NCBI GenBank assembly: GCA_963575745.1
Contig: CAUYUJ010018616.1
Location: forward strand, 677,292 to 741,291
Direction of reading: 5' to 3'
DNA length: 64,000 bases
Source of the DNA: Prorocentrum cordatum
Lineage: Eukaryota; Sar; Dinophyceae; Prorocentrales; Prorocentraceae
Below are positions 1-9,391 of this stretch, one piece after another (the first letter of the stretch is position 1; each line of letters begins with the position of its first letter). The translations under genes were made by a program, and so were the position numbers. The notes under the pieces were generated by a model. It worked only from the letters and a program-made list of their open reading frames with translations. It searched no databases and had not been told where the DNA came from.

Positions 1-14
1 CAGCGGGTGTCCGC

Positions 15-3000
15 ATGGGACCAAAAAAGCGTAAGTTTTTAGAGATCAGGACCGCCCTGCCCACGCGGAAGGAGCAGTTAGATTTTTGGGCTTTGCCTGG
101 ACCTGAGGGGGGGATGGCGGCTCGCGAGGTGGGGGAGTGGGAAGGATTGCCACCAGTCTGCTCTGCGGTCCCGTATGACGCGCAGGTTTTTGAGCAGGCG
201 GGTGAAGACATGAAGAGAGTGCGTAGGCAGCTGCGTAAGGTCCAGAAGCGTAGGGTGACCCCGCAATGGTCGTCGCCAGTGGAGCTGTGGGACATGGCTT
301 TGAATCCTGGGGCGGGCATCCCGTCAAAAAAGCAGGTTGCTGGAGTTGGAGCTCCTGACCCGTCCCGCCCCACGGTACTATTTACAAAAGCTGTTCATCT
401 AGGCATGTGGCGCATACGCACAGCACAGAGCACACCTAGATTCTGGCACTGTAGTCAGGCTGGAGGCCTGAGGAAGTCTGAGGCCGAGGGACCTGCGGGG
501 AAGCGGTGGGTTCATATGTTGCCTTCGTTCGGTAAAGTGTGGTACTCGGCTATCATGTACAGAGAGAATATGGATCCTGATGTGCACGGGTACCAGCCTG
601 GCAGAAGTAAGGAGACACCCATGTTGGTCTCATCGATCCTGGCATGGAGAGCGCAGCGAGAGAATAGGTCTTTTTGCAGGCAGTATTTTGATGCAACCAA
701 CGCTTTTGGAAGTATAGCACAAAGACGTTTAAAAGCTGCTGTGGTCTCGCTTTTTGACTGGCAAGCGGTCCCGATGGGGCTGCAGAGGGTGGAGAGGGCC
801 ACCATTTCTGTTCCGTGTGAATTCGGGTCCGTGCTTTTGCGGCCTGGATGTGGAGGGATGATGGGGGACCCGTTCATGGTGGCGGCGTGGGTGAGGGCTT
901 TCCAACCAGTGGTAAGAATATGGCGCGAGCTGATGGCCGCAGCTGGTGTGACAGACACGAGCTTGGTGGCGTCTAGCCCGTGCGACCCAGAGCCAATCGA
1001 TCTCACGTTATGCCAGTATGCTGATGACCTTGAGCTTTCTCACCTTGGAAGGGCTGGCGAAAGAGCGGCCCCTTTGCTAGCAAGAGTTCAGGAGGCGTCA
1101 GACTTGCTGACGCAGGCTTTAGCAGATAGTAACTGTGCTCAGAATACTAAGAAGCAGACCTGTCTTATTAATTTGTCTGGCCCTGGGTCCCATCTGGATT
1201 TGAGAGATATGCGCATGGGTAGGTTGAAGACTTCTGGCACAATATGCCACCAGATTAGGTATTTAGGAGGGCAATTTGTAGCTGACCCTAGATTGGCGCA
1301 GTCTTTTGCTCCGGAGCTGAGGGCCCGAAAAGCGGCTATATATAAAACTTTTTATTATCTAGGGAGTTTTTGGTTCCTGAAGGGTGTACCGTATCGTTTG
1401 AAGCGATCGATGTTTTTGTCTTTTATAATAGGCACGGCAGCACAGAACATGGAGGCGTATATCCCGTCGGATAGGCAACTAGCTGAATTACAGAACGTTC
1501 TAGATCAACTGGCGCGTAAGGCAATGAGAGGAGGAGCTCATACTGAACAAGAGGGAGTGCATAGAGCATGGTCTAACGAACGTGTACGTAAGTACTGGCG
1601 CTTGTGTTCGCTGGAGGTAGAGCTGCGAGTGCGGCGCCTGAAGAGACTGCAGGCGATCGCACGACGTCCTGAGAGACACCGGCAGTGGCTTGCAGCACAC
1701 TTCGGAAAAATGAATTGGGAGGGTGGGACTACTATGGACGAATTCGGGCTCTTGAGTACGACGGCGAATCCGTGGGCGGTGCGTGTACTGGAGGATGTCA
1801 AGACCCTGAGTACGGTGGAGGATGCAGAATGGTTTCTCTCGGAGATGGGGGACTACATAGTGGACATATTTTGTGAAACTGAGGTACGGAAAGATTTTGT
1901 GAAGGTGGATGTGGGCCTCCTTCGGGCCCAGGATGTGCAAAAACCGTACAAGGAGGGAGGTCTTGGGAAGCATAGTCGACGAGAGGGGGGAGATGGGCTG
2001 TGGAAGTGTTTTTTTGAAGATAATGGTGTATGTTGTCCTGCGGCGTTCGAGTCGAGTCGAGCATTATCCACACACATACAACGTGTACATCATAGAACGG
2101 ATGTGTATGCATCGATTGTGGTGACAAATCAATGCCCATATTGCGCTGAGATTTTTTCGAGTCATCAAGCGGCGTACAGACATGTTATTGCAAAGCGGGC
2201 TTATCCTGATCGGGTGTCAAGATGTAGATATCTGGGTGCTGTTATTGAACCGAAGTCATTGGATTGTCCGTTATGTGAGTATTCGGCTCAAACTCTTGCC
2301 GATCTGCATCGCCACATTGTTGAACACGCACCAGCGCATACTCATGCCGCTCGAGGATCCGAAGTGGGCTCTCAAACGAAGTGCCGACTCGCAGGGAGGA
2401 GCAGACAGAAAGAAGCTGCTCACGCAGATCGGGAGCGAGGCGGGCGGCGGAGGTTCCAAGCAGGCGGTGCTGGAGCGAATGATGAAAGTGCTCGCCGCCC
2501 TCGCCCTCACTCAAGCCGCGGAGCTGCGAGACTTGATTGCGGCGGTCTATTTCACCTTCCTCATCCCGTCAGACGCAAGCATCGCGGTCGCCATGAAGAA
2601 GGCGGGCCAAGATTATCATGCCCAGGCCAAGCTGCTGAAGACAGGAGGCGGAGGAGGCCACGATATCCTAGGGCCACCGTTCCTGCACGTCTTCAAGGCG
2701 CTGCTGCAGGCGGCGCACGAGGTGACGGGTCTCACTGGCCAGCATCGCGAGATGATCGCAGAGTTCTGGGCCAACAAAGTACTGAAGGAGGAGCTGTTCG
2801 CGTTGGCGGAGCAGATCCGCCACTGCAGGATCCGAGACACCCGCAAGAAGGAGAATGCCAAGGACATGATGAGGATCACGATTTGTTTTTCGAGTCAGTG
2901 GAAAGACCTGGAGGTGGCGGTGGTATCAGCCATCAAGAAGGAGAACGGGGTGTTGAAGATAGGCCCGCCCCCGCGCGGGCCGTTGGAGAGGGAGGCATCC

Positions 3001-3272
3001 AAGCTGTTAGACGAGCTGAACAACATGAGCTGAGGAGTTCGAGGAGAGAACGCATAGGGTCTGAGGAGAGTGAACTTAGGCGCCTGGCTAGGCGCCTCGA
3101 AATTTTTTCTGTTCGCATGGCGGACCTTCTTTTAAGAGGAGTGATCTCTCCAGGTGCTGCACTCTCTTTTCTGCGTGCTCAGGAAGGCCGATTTAGGCCA
3201 CCGAGTATTCATGAGAAAGGGAAGGGTCGGGGTACGGCGGGGAGGTCGGGGGGAGGGAGTAGCTCTGTGTGA
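15..3272 (+). CDS. Reverse transcriptase ORF of a non-LTR-like retroelement, C2H2 zinc fingers at the C-terminal side
   Basis: 1085 codons open from the first ATG; the frame is also open upstream to the window edge, so the N-terminus may be cut. Seen: palm motif A (YFDATNAF, Asp226), motif B (GDPF, residues 284-287), motif C (YADD, 335-338), then YLGG (416-419) where LINE-type enzymes have a YLG thumb motif. Cys/His fingers follow: C707-x2-C710 with His723, and a full C2H2 set C751, C754, H767, H771, with a weaker one before them. Such an enzyme copies RNA to DNA for retroelement insertion; the fingers may bind nucleic acid. No endonuclease domain was recognised. From about residue 777 to 1006 the frame reads Gly/Arg-rich and looks like the shadow of the ORF at 2344-3033; natural-looking sequence resumes for the last 80 codons. 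Family assignment beyond reverse transcriptase is inference. Confidence 0.88.
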   Translation: MGPKKRKFLEIRTALPTRKEQLDFWALPGPEGGMAAREVGEWEGLPPVCSAVPYDAQVFEQAGEDMKRVRRQLRKVQKRRVTPQWSSPVELWDMALNPGAGIPSKKQVAGVGAPDPSRPTVLFTKAVHLGMWRIRTAQSTPRFWHCSQAGGLRKSEAEGPAGKRWVHMLPSFGKVWYSAIMYRENMDPDVHGYQPGRSKETPMLVSSILAWRAQRENRSFCRQYFDATNAFGSIAQRRLKAAVVSLFDWQAVPMGLQRVERATISVPCEFGSVLLRPGCGGMMGDPFMVAAWVRAFQPVVRIWRELMAAAGVTDTSLVASSPCDPEPIDLTLCQYADDLELSHLGRAGERAAPLLARVQEASDLLTQALADSNCAQNTKKQTCLINLSGPGSHLDLRDMRMGRLKTSGTICHQIRYLGGQFVADPRLAQSFAPELRARKAAIYKTFYYLGSFWFLKGVPYRLKRSMFLSFIIGTAAQNMEAYIPSDRQLAELQNVLDQLARKAMRGGAHTEQEGVHRAWSNERVRKYWRLCSLEVELRVRRLKRLQAIARRPERHRQWLAAHFGKMNWEGGTTMDEFGLLSTTANPWAVRVLEDVKTLSTVEDAEWFLSEMGDYIVDIFCETEVRKDFVKVDVGLLRAQDVQKPYKEGGLGKHSRREGGDGLWKCFFEDNGVCCPAAFESSRALSTHIQRVHHRTDVYASIVVTNQCPYCAEIFSSHQAAYRHVIAKRAYPDRVSRCRYLGAVIEPKSLDCPLCEYSAQTLADLHRHIVEHAPAHTHAARGSEVGSQTKCRLAGRSRQKEAAHADRERGGRRRFQAGGAGANDESARRPRPHSSRGAARLDCGGLFHLPHPVRRKHRGRHEEGGPRLSCPGQAAEDRRRRRPRYPRATVPARLQGAAAGGARGDGSHWPASRDDRRVLGQQSTEGGAVRVGGADPPLQDPRHPQEGECQGHDEDHDLFFESVERPGGGGGISHQEGERGVEDRPAPARAVGEGGIQAVRRAEQHELRSSRRERIGSEESELRRLARRLEIFSVRMADLLLRGVISPGAALSFLRAQEGRFRPPSIHEKGKGRGTAGRSGGGSSSV
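2344..3033 (+). CDS. 229-codon helical ORF lying out of frame inside the reverse transcriptase ORF
   Basis: Begins MPLEDPKWALKRSAD and ends at TGA 3031-3033, one frame away from the enclosing reverse transcriptase ORF. Its composition (Leu/Ala/Lys/Glu helices, a GGGGGHD turn, Lys/Arg clusters, conservative codon use) is far more protein-like than the Arg/Gly-rich reading of the other frame over the same bases. The ATG and TGA sit almost exactly where the outer frame stops and resumes looking natural. I do not recognise a named domain. It could be an ORF1-like accessory protein of the element, an inserted cDNA, or a product reached by frameshifting or re-initiation. Confidence 0.6.
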   Translation: MPLEDPKWALKRSADSQGGADRKKLLTQIGSEAGGGGSKQAVLERMMKVLAALALTQAAELRDLIAAVYFTFLIPSDASIAVAMKKAGQDYHAQAKLLKTGGGGGHDILGPPFLHVFKALLQAAHEVTGLTGQHREMIAEFWANKVLKEELFALAEQIRHCRIRDTRKKENAKDMMRITICFSSQWKDLEVAVVSAIKKENGVLKIGPPPRGPLEREASKLLDELNNMS

Positions 3273-3449
3273 CTAGCGGCTTGTGCCATCAGGCCCACGG
3301 GTGGCCATCCACAAGCCGTGGCGCTTGCAGGCCAGTCTCGGGCCTCCCCGAGCAGTGCGCCTGCTGCCATCATCCAGTTGGCACTATTAGTGTGCCTCGC
3401 CGACGCCTTGATTTTGAGGCAGAGAGACACTTGGCGTCAAGGGCGGTCT

Positions 3450-3900
3450 TATCTTATCTTATCTTATCCTCCTCCTCCTCCTCCTCCTCCTCCTTACGCC
3501 GCAGCTCACGCGGGCCGCCAGCGCGGCACGCCACGCTGGAGACGAAAGGTGCTCGCGCGCGACCGTACGCGGGCAGCTTGAGCGCCAATATCGTCGAGGA
3601 GCACCCCGTTTTTGCGCCGCTCGTATGAACTCCCCCGTCTGGACCGAAAATGCACCCGCTCGAAACAAGCCCCCTGGACCCCTCCTGGGGGTCCTGACTC
3701 CTCTTCCGGGGCGGATCCCCAGCGGCGGCGACGAGGACGACAGATGGGCGACGATCCACAACGGATCTCCCGCGAGAGGGTGCCGCAATCCTGCGCCGCG
3801 ACCTGCGCGGGCCGCCCGCGCGGCGCGCGACGTCGGAAACGAGGGCGCCTCCGCGCGACCCTACGCAGGCAGCTTGCGCGCCAATGCCGGTGCAGACGAG
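3450..3900. repeat. TTATC and CTC runs followed by a diverged ~105-bp direct duplication
   Basis: A short TTATC run (about 3450-3467) leads into CTC repeats (to 3494). The segment 3495-3600 is repeated with many substitutions at 3789-3900; both copies carry GCGGGCCGCC, a GCGCGACC box and GCAGCTTG, and end in CGCCAAT. No coding sense was seen between them (3601-3788). Confidence 0.6.
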
Positions 3901-3961
3901 CCCGTTCTCCTTCGTCGCTCGGGCGCCCGGGAGGCCCGCCGCGCGCCTCGCGCCCGGCCCC

Positions 3962-4168
3962 CCTCCGAGCTGAGGCGCTCCAGGTCGCCCGCCAGCCCGT
4001 AGCCCACCAGCAGCCAGGCCCCGCCGCAGAGGGCCGCCAGCAGCGACGCGAGGCCCGCGGGGTCCGCCCGCAGCAGCCCGGGCACGTCGAGCAGCCAGCA
4101 GCGGCCGGGGGCGGCCAGCTGCAGCAGCTCCACGGGCGCCGGCGCCTCGTCCCTCGCGAGATCCACGA

Positions 4169-4223
<55 letters not shown>

Positions 4224-4679
4224 GGCAGCACGGCGATGCGGCTCGCGCGGGGCAGGGCTGGCGGCACGCGCCCCCGGGGGGGGCCCCCGAGAGCCCGGCG
4301 TGTCCGCCTCCGCCTCCGGGCCACGCGGGGCCCTCACAGAGCGATTCGGCGCGGCGAATGCCGCAGAGAAGATGGGGTCTATGGGGCTCCAGGCGTGATT
4401 CTTGTTGACGAAAGCTCACAGATCGATCGGGCTCGGAAAATGCCGCAAAGAAGATGGGGTCTTGGGGCTCCAGGCGTGCTTCTTGTTGACGAAGGAAGCG
4501 CCCCGTGCCCGCGGGGCCCAGCCCACGGGCCTGGCCCGCGAGGCCGCGGAGGACGGATGTGTGCGTTTCGCCCACGGCCTCCCGTGCGGGCGCCACTCGG
4601 CGTCCAGCGCCACCACGCTGGCCGTGGCGAGGAGCGGAGGAGGGCCAGTGCTTCGGCGGACACGTACGAGGTGGGGAAC
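3962..4679 (-). CDS. DEDD-type 3'-5' exonuclease domain (Mut7/EXD3/WRN-like), two exons, possibly frameshifted
   Basis: On the minus strand the first exon (about 4679-4581) ends in ASVVALDAEWRPHG; the DAEW block is the Asp-x-Glu Exo I motif of DEDD exonucleases. After an intron, the second exon (about 4152-3962) reads EAPAPVELLQLAAPGRCWLL, then a leucine-rich stretch and VGYGLAGDLERL, matching the Exo II block (VG...D..L). Almost every third base in the second exon is G or C. Such domains remove nucleotides from 3' ends of RNA or DNA. Exo III was not found, so the C-terminus lies elsewhere or is lost. In the first exon the natural reading changes frame between SAEALALLRSS and LLATASVV, implying an indel, an unrecognised splice or decay. 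The intron holds a GAC microsatellite and a tandem repeat. Confidence 0.6.
4167..4221. repeat. (GAC)n microsatellite
   Basis: About 18 nearly perfect GAC/CGA units inside the presumed intron of the exonuclease exons, directly upstream (minus strand) of the second exon. Confidence 0.9.
4339..4494. repeat. ~83-bp tandem duplication in the exonuclease intron
   Basis: Two copies (about 4339-4411 and 4422-4494) share GAAGATGGGGTCT, GGGGCTCCAGGCGTG and CTTGTTGACGAA with few mismatches. Confidence 0.8.
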
Positions 4680-4721
4680 TTGGGGGGCAGAGGTGGGGCT
4701 AGAGGAACATCGCTCGAAACG

Positions 4722-4883
4722 TGATGGGCCTGTTTTCCACCACCACCACCACCACCACCAGAAGTTGGAGGGGGGAGGGGGTCCTCCTCTCCCCCTCTTT
4801 TCATCCTCCTTCTCCTCATCCTCCACCTCCTTCCCCCCTCCAACTTACGGTCCTGGTGGTGGTGGTGGAAACCAGGCCCATCA
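4722..4883. mobile_element. Foldback MITE-like element, copy 1 (TGATGGG termini)
   Basis: 162 bp. The left end reads TGATGGGCCTG, TTTCCACC, a CCACC run and AAGTTGGAGG; the right end is its inverted complement (CCTCCAACTT, GGTGGTGGTGGAAA, CAGGCCCATCA). The centre is CT-rich. Flanking pentamers are AAACG and CAACG (four of five match), suggesting a 5-bp target duplication. A second copy lies at 7095-7363. It abuts the exonuclease exon. No coding capacity, so it would need a transposase from elsewhere. Confidence 0.75.
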
Positions 4884-5057
4884 CAACGGCCCGTCTGAGA
4901 AGGAACTGTGAGCATCCAGCTGGGCAGGCTCCGGACCCCCCCGCGCCAAGCTGTGAGGCCACGGCGGCGGCTCCCTCCCTGCGGCCCGAGAGAACGTCCG
5001 GTGCAGAGTCGGCCCCCGGATGCCGCCTCGGGTCCATCCGGACCCGTGGCGGATCGG

Positions 5058-5216
5058 AGCCTGTTTTGTTTAGACTCTGGCAAGTTTACTTGCATGGACG
5101 GGGGGGGGGCGCTGAGCCTGAAGCAAGCCGCAAACGACTTGCACGTTCGGGGGGGCGCGGAAATCACGCGAACGCCATGCAAGTAAACTTGCCTGAATCC
5201 ACAAAAAAAACAGGCT
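5058..5216. repeat. Foldback element with 19-bp perfect inner arms
   Basis: Outer ends AGCCTGTTTT and AAAACAGGCT are inverted; inner arms at 5079-5097 and 5175-5193 are perfect complements around AAGTTTACTTGCATGG. The loop is a G-run plus unique sequence. No clear target duplication. The 300 bp before it (4890-5057) shows no convincing coding. Confidence 0.75.
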
Positions 5217-5850
5217 CTCACGCCGCGGTGGCACCCCCGAGAGGCCCAAGAGAGAATCACGGAGGGCGCGGGTCGCCGTGAGCTCGCCTGGCCCTCCTCC
5301 GCGGAGGAGGTCGTGCTCGACCGGGGCCGCGGCGTCGGCGGCCCACCGGACCTGCTTTGGGAGCAGGGGTCGCCCGGAACAAAAAGTCTCGTTCTCGCTG
5401 TCCCTCGATGTGTCTTCCGTCCGCCTTGGCTGCAACACGACATCGAAACGCAGACGGCCCGCGCATTCTCCACGGCTCCGTTGTGGGTCGACCCCCTGTG
5501 GGGGTCCCGGAACGGCGCGGGCTGACGGAGCGTGCGGTGACCTCGAACATTCAGAAGACATCACTGCACGTTCCGTCACCGCACGGTCTCGGAGCACTGG
5601 AGGCCCCAGTCGACCGAGACATCCTCGAAGAACGGCCCAGGTCCCAAAACCGTTGCCCCACTCCGAACCCCCGCGGACTCGCCACACTGGCCCTCCTCCG
5701 CATGTTTGGTTTCCGGGTCCTACCTCTCGGGTCTCGGGCGGCTGTTCGGGAGGATGTGATGATCTGGGCACCCCCGACGCGCTCTCGGCAAGGCGCAGCT
5801 GCTGGGCCGCATCCCGAGGCAGAGACAAATCCAAGGCACAAACGAAATAG
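5217..5850. other. Spacer with a short hairpin
   Basis: No convincing exon on either strand. A hairpin of CGTGCGGTGA (near 5531) and TCACCGCACG (near 5577) stands out; the rest is GC-rich unique sequence. Confidence 0.4.
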
Positions 5851-6000
5851 GGGGCCACATGCGAACCCTACCCCTACCCCCCACGATTTCTGAAGGGGGA
5901 GGGTGGGGTTCACATAATTCAGGAGCTCCCGAGCGAAGTGAACCCCACCCTCCCCCTCAGAAATCGTGGGGGGTAGGAGTAGGGTTCGCAAGTGGTCCCC
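5851..6000. repeat. Foldback element with ~63-bp arms
   Basis: Left arm 5851-5913 and right arm 5938-6000 are inverted complements with few mismatches, both carrying GCGAACCCTAC, CCCCCCACGATTTCTGA and GGGTGGGGTTCAC. The loop is about 24 bases. The GAACCCTACCCCC box recurs at 8070-8230. Confidence 0.85.
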
Positions 6001-6138
6001 TACCCTACGAAAACCAACGGAAACCCCGAAACCCGAATCCCGAACCCCCCAGGGCCCGAACCCCCAAGCCTCCGACGTGCCATCCGCTCGGACGTCCATG
6101 CCCCCTGCTTTGTTGGTTTCGTGCGTGCTTCTCTTGCC

Positions 6139-6215
6139 AGCTGATCCAAGCTGCTCCTCGGTGGTCCTCGCCGAAACAATGCACACGTCCGAGCGATACC
6201 AGGCCGATGTCCTGA
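6139..6215. repeat. Dispersed repeat containing GCACACGTCCGAGCG
   Basis: GATCCAAGCTGCTCCTCGG, CCTCGCCGA and GCACACGTCCGAGCG recur in the same order at about 20706-20770. Non-coding. Confidence 0.6.
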
Positions 6216-6224
6216 TGGCAGGAA

Positions 6225-6380
6225 GGCACCAACTATACACCAACACCGATCCTGGCCAGGATCACCCTGGGCCCAGGATCGGTGTATGCGCCCTCCTGCC
6301 TTGCGCAAGAAGGCACATGCACCGATCCTGGGCCCAGGGTGATCCTGGGCCAGGATCGGTGCTGGTGTATAGTCGGTGCC
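6225..6380. repeat. Foldback element with ~68-bp arms
   Basis: Arms 6225-6292 and 6312-6380 are inverted complements running from GGCACC to GGTGCC, with internal GATCCTGGCCAGGATC and GGGCCCAGG palindromes; the loop is about 19 bases. Confidence 0.9.
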
Positions 6381-6589
6381 CTCCGAGATGGATGTGTTCA
6401 AGACGGGGTCCACGGACCTCTGGACAACTCCCCGGGGACTGGCCTTCCGTCCTGGACCGCCTGTGCTGGCCCCGGGGCCCAGCGAGGGCCCCCCGACGCC
6501 GAGAGCGACACGACACGCCTCCGTCTACAGATGCTGCCGATGCGTTGGAGGTCTGGGTCGCGGCGTGGCAGGTAGTCAATCAACATCGA

Positions 6590-7030
6590 GTCAAGGCATC
6601 GGATCGGATCGGAGTGCACATCGAATCGACACGGAATCGGAATCGGCTCGAGTTCGCAGCGCCAGGGCGCACAGCAGCAGCATGCAAGCCTCGGGGCGCA
6701 CCTGATCGTCGGAGCATCAGAATCGAGTCGGACCTGGGCGGCCAACACCGACATCGAATCGGATCGATCGGATCGAAACGAACCCACCGCACCTCTTGGA
6801 CCGACGAGCGAACAACCGACAACCCGCACCCATACCCACACAGTGCGGACGCGGCCGCAAACAAAAACCCTTGCAAGAAACCCAGCCCTGACGACCCGCG
6901 CGAGAGGTGCGACTGGGGGGAAGCCCAGGGCGCCCTGAACGCAACAGCGTCTCCGACGGTTGCGCGAAGCCACCCCACAGTGCGAGGAGCGAGGAGACCC
7001 AGGGCACCCTGACGCAGAGCACATTGTTTC
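6590..7030. repeat. ATCGGA-rich and CCCAGGGC-type dispersed repeats
   Basis: 6590-6790 is rich in GAATCGGA/GATCGGATC words and contains CATGCAAGCCTCGGG, found again at 14483-14498 in similar surroundings. 6845-7015 (AAACCCAGCCCTGA, then GACCCAGGGCACCCTG) resembles 10800-10920. No coding sense. Confidence 0.5.
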
Positions 7031-7094
7031 CTGATGCGCGCCCCCACTGTAGCCAGTCCTCCGCCCTCCGACCCCCCCATTGGTGTGGGTGTGT

Positions 7095-7363
7095 TGATGG
7101 GCTTGCTTTCCACCACCACCACCACCGTAAGTTGGAGGAGGAGGAGGAGGAGGAGAAGGAGGAGGAGGAGGAAGAGGAGGAGGAGGAGGAGGAGGAGGAG
7201 GTGGAGGTTGAGGAGGAGAAGGAGGAGGTGGAGGTGGAGGAGGATGTGGAGGTTGAGGAGGAGAGGAGGAGGAGGAGGAGGAGGAGGAGGAGGAGGAGGA
7301 GAGGAGGAGGGGGCCACCTCCCTCTCCAACTTATGGTGGTGGTGGTGGAAAACAGACCCATCA
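7095..7363. mobile_element. Foldback MITE-like element, copy 2, core expanded by (GGA)n
   Basis: Same termini as 4722-4883: TGATGGGCTTGCTTTCCACC with GTAAGTTGGAGG on the left, and CCTCTCCAACTTATGG, GGTGGTGGAAAACAG and CCCATCA on the right. A perfect 5-bp duplication TGTGT flanks it (7090-7094 and 7364-7368). About 175 bp of GGA repeat has grown in the core. Confidence 0.85.
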
Positions 7364-7365
7364 TG

Positions 7366-7560
7366 TGTGGTGCTCGCTCGCCAAATGCGCCCCCGAGGCC
7401 TCCACGCCGTCTGGGAGCGCCATGCCGGGGAGCGCCGGGAGCGCCGGGCTGTCCCGGCCCGGCGGCGCGCGCGGGAGCGGCGTCGCGGCGCCCAGGCGCC
7501 GGACGCGCCCCGCGCGGCCCGAGTGGGCAAATGCGTCCCTGGCAGGGAGGGGGGGGGGCA
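7366..7560 (-). CDS. Possible short exon, orientation uncertain
   Basis: Very high GC3 in both directions. The minus reading (DAFAHSGRAGRVRRLGAA...) is marginally better and would agree with the other minus-strand exons nearby; the plus reading is Ser/Pro/Ala/Gly-rich. It abuts MITE copy 2. No domain recognised. Confidence 0.25.
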
Positions 7561-7589
7561 CGGTTTTCCTTGGGGGGCCGTAGGTGAAC

Positions 7590-7870
7590 TGAGAAGGGGG
7601 AGGAGGAGGAGGAGGAGGGGGAGGAGGAGGAGGAGGAGGAGGAGGAGGAGGAGGAGGAGGAGGAGGAGGAGGAGAGGAGGAGGAGGGGAGAAGAAGGAGG
7701 AGGAGGAGGAGAAGGAGGAGGAGGAGAGGAGGAGGAGGAGGAGGAGGGGAGGGGAAAGGGGAGGAGGAGGAGGAGGAAGGAGGAGGAGACGGAGGAGGAG
7801 GGGAAGTAGGAGGAGGAGGAGGAGGAGGAGGAGGAGGAGGAGGAGGAGGAGGAGGAGGAGGAGGAGGACG
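7590..7870. repeat. (GGA)n purine array
   Basis: About 280 bp of GGA/GAG repeats with small AAG and GGGG interruptions; creates spurious Arg/Glu/Gly ORFs. Confidence 0.95.
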
Positions 7871-8510
7871 GGTCGCCTAAGCCCATCGGAGAAACCATCC
7901 AGGGGAGGGAGGGAGGGAGGCGGGGTGGGGGGCGCGCAGCCTGCCCGAATTACTAAGCAGTCTGGCGGCCCTTGGCGCTGCGCCAAGGGCGCCTGCACTC
8001 GCGCCTCGCGGCAGCGGCCCTCGCGCCAGCAGCACGTCTCTCCGACAGCGTGTTCTTGTAGGTGGTGGCATCCGAACCCTACCCCCCACCGACCACCGAT
8101 TCTCCTGAATCGATGGGGGTCTGGGATAAGGTGCGGATTTCGCCGCGTGTTCGACGAATGCCGAACCCTACCCCCGCCGCCCATCGACTTGCCTGAATCG
8201 TTGATCGGGAGAGGGTAGTGTTCGGATTTCGCCGCCGACTATTTCAATCCCATGCGGGGCTCCGACGGTGTGACTTTTGTCAACCGGCGGCCTCGTGGGG
8301 TGCTATTTCGGGTCCCGAAGCTATCAAGAATGAATCCGGGAAGACAAACTACCCCATGGCAAGCGGTGCGGTGGGGCCCCTGGGGGCCGCGGATTGGAAA
8401 AATAAATACCCTGGAGAGGAAGCCAGTCCCTTCTACGTGCATGAAAACTATCAACAGGACCGCTCGATGCACAAGAGCTCGTTGGGGTGCGAGGGGCGCG
8501 CCGAAGTGGA
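7871..8510. other. GAACCCTACCCCC repeats and a dispersed-repeat copy
   Basis: 8070-8230 holds two imperfect copies of a segment with GAACCCTACCCCC and a CCATCGA...CCTGAATCG box, echoing the foldback at 5851-6000. 8260-8405 belongs to a family recognised by GGGGCCGCGGATTGGAAAAA (8385-8404), also at 12910-12929 and as a degenerate form at 9930. No exon supported. Confidence 0.45.
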
Positions 8511-8514
8511 CCCA

Positions 8515-9240
8515 AGTACACATGCGGACCCTGCCACTGGACCCTTCGGTGGAGCTCCCTATGGGGCCGCGAAACGCGTGAGGGGTGTGCCTGAATGGAC
8601 CCGAGCACGCATGCGGAACCTGCCACTGGAGCCTTCGGTGGAGCCCCCGATGGGGCCACGAAACGTGTGAGGTGTTCGCTGAAATGGACCCGAGTACGCA
8701 TGCGGAACCTGCCACTGGAGTCTTCGGTGGAGCTCCCTATGGGGCCAATAAACGTGCGAAGGATGTGTCCAAATGGACCCGCGTAAGCATGCGGACCATG
8801 CCACTGGAGCCTTCGGTGGACCTCCCTTCGGGGGCAAGAAATGTGTGAGGTGTTCGCCGAAATGGACCCGAGTACGCATGCGGACCCTGCCACTGGAGCC
8901 TTCGGTGGAGCTCCCTATGGGGCCATGCCACTGGAGCCTTCAGTGGAGCTCCCTATGGGGCCGCGAAGCGTGTGAACGGTTCGCCGACATGGACCCGAGT
9001 ACCCATGCGGAACCTGCCACTGGAGTCTTCGGTGGAGCTCCCAATGGGGCTACGAAACGTGTGAGGGGTGTGCCCGAATGGACCCGACCGAGTACGCATG
9101 CGGACCCTGCCACTGGAGCCTTCGGTGGAGCTCCCTATGGGTGTGAGGGGTGTGCCCACATGGACCCGAGTACGCATGCGGACCCTGCCGATGGACCTCC
9201 GGTGGAGGTCCCTGTGGGGCCAAGAAACGTGTGAGGGGTG
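8515..9240. repeat. ~89-bp satellite array, 9 copies (locus 1)
   Basis: The core CACTGGAGCCTTCGGTGGAG, then CTCCCTATGGGGCCACGAAA and CGTGTGAGGGGTGTGCC, recurs at about 8553, 8642, 8731, 8820, 8909, 8947, 9035, 9129 and 9206. Inter-core spacers here carry GGACCCGAGTACGCATGCGG. Because the period is near a multiple of three, long ORFs appear on both strands; I read them as artefacts. The same core forms a larger array at 31362-32690. Confidence 0.93.
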
Positions 9241-9391
9241 TGCCGAAACTATGACGATAATGACGAAGGTGGTGATGAGTATGGTGGTAGTTGTGATGGG
9301 AAGTGAGAAAGGGAGGATGAGTAGCAAGCGGAGGGAAGAGCAAGGAAGAACATGAGAGGAGGGAGGAGGGGGAGGAGGGGGAGAAGGAGAG

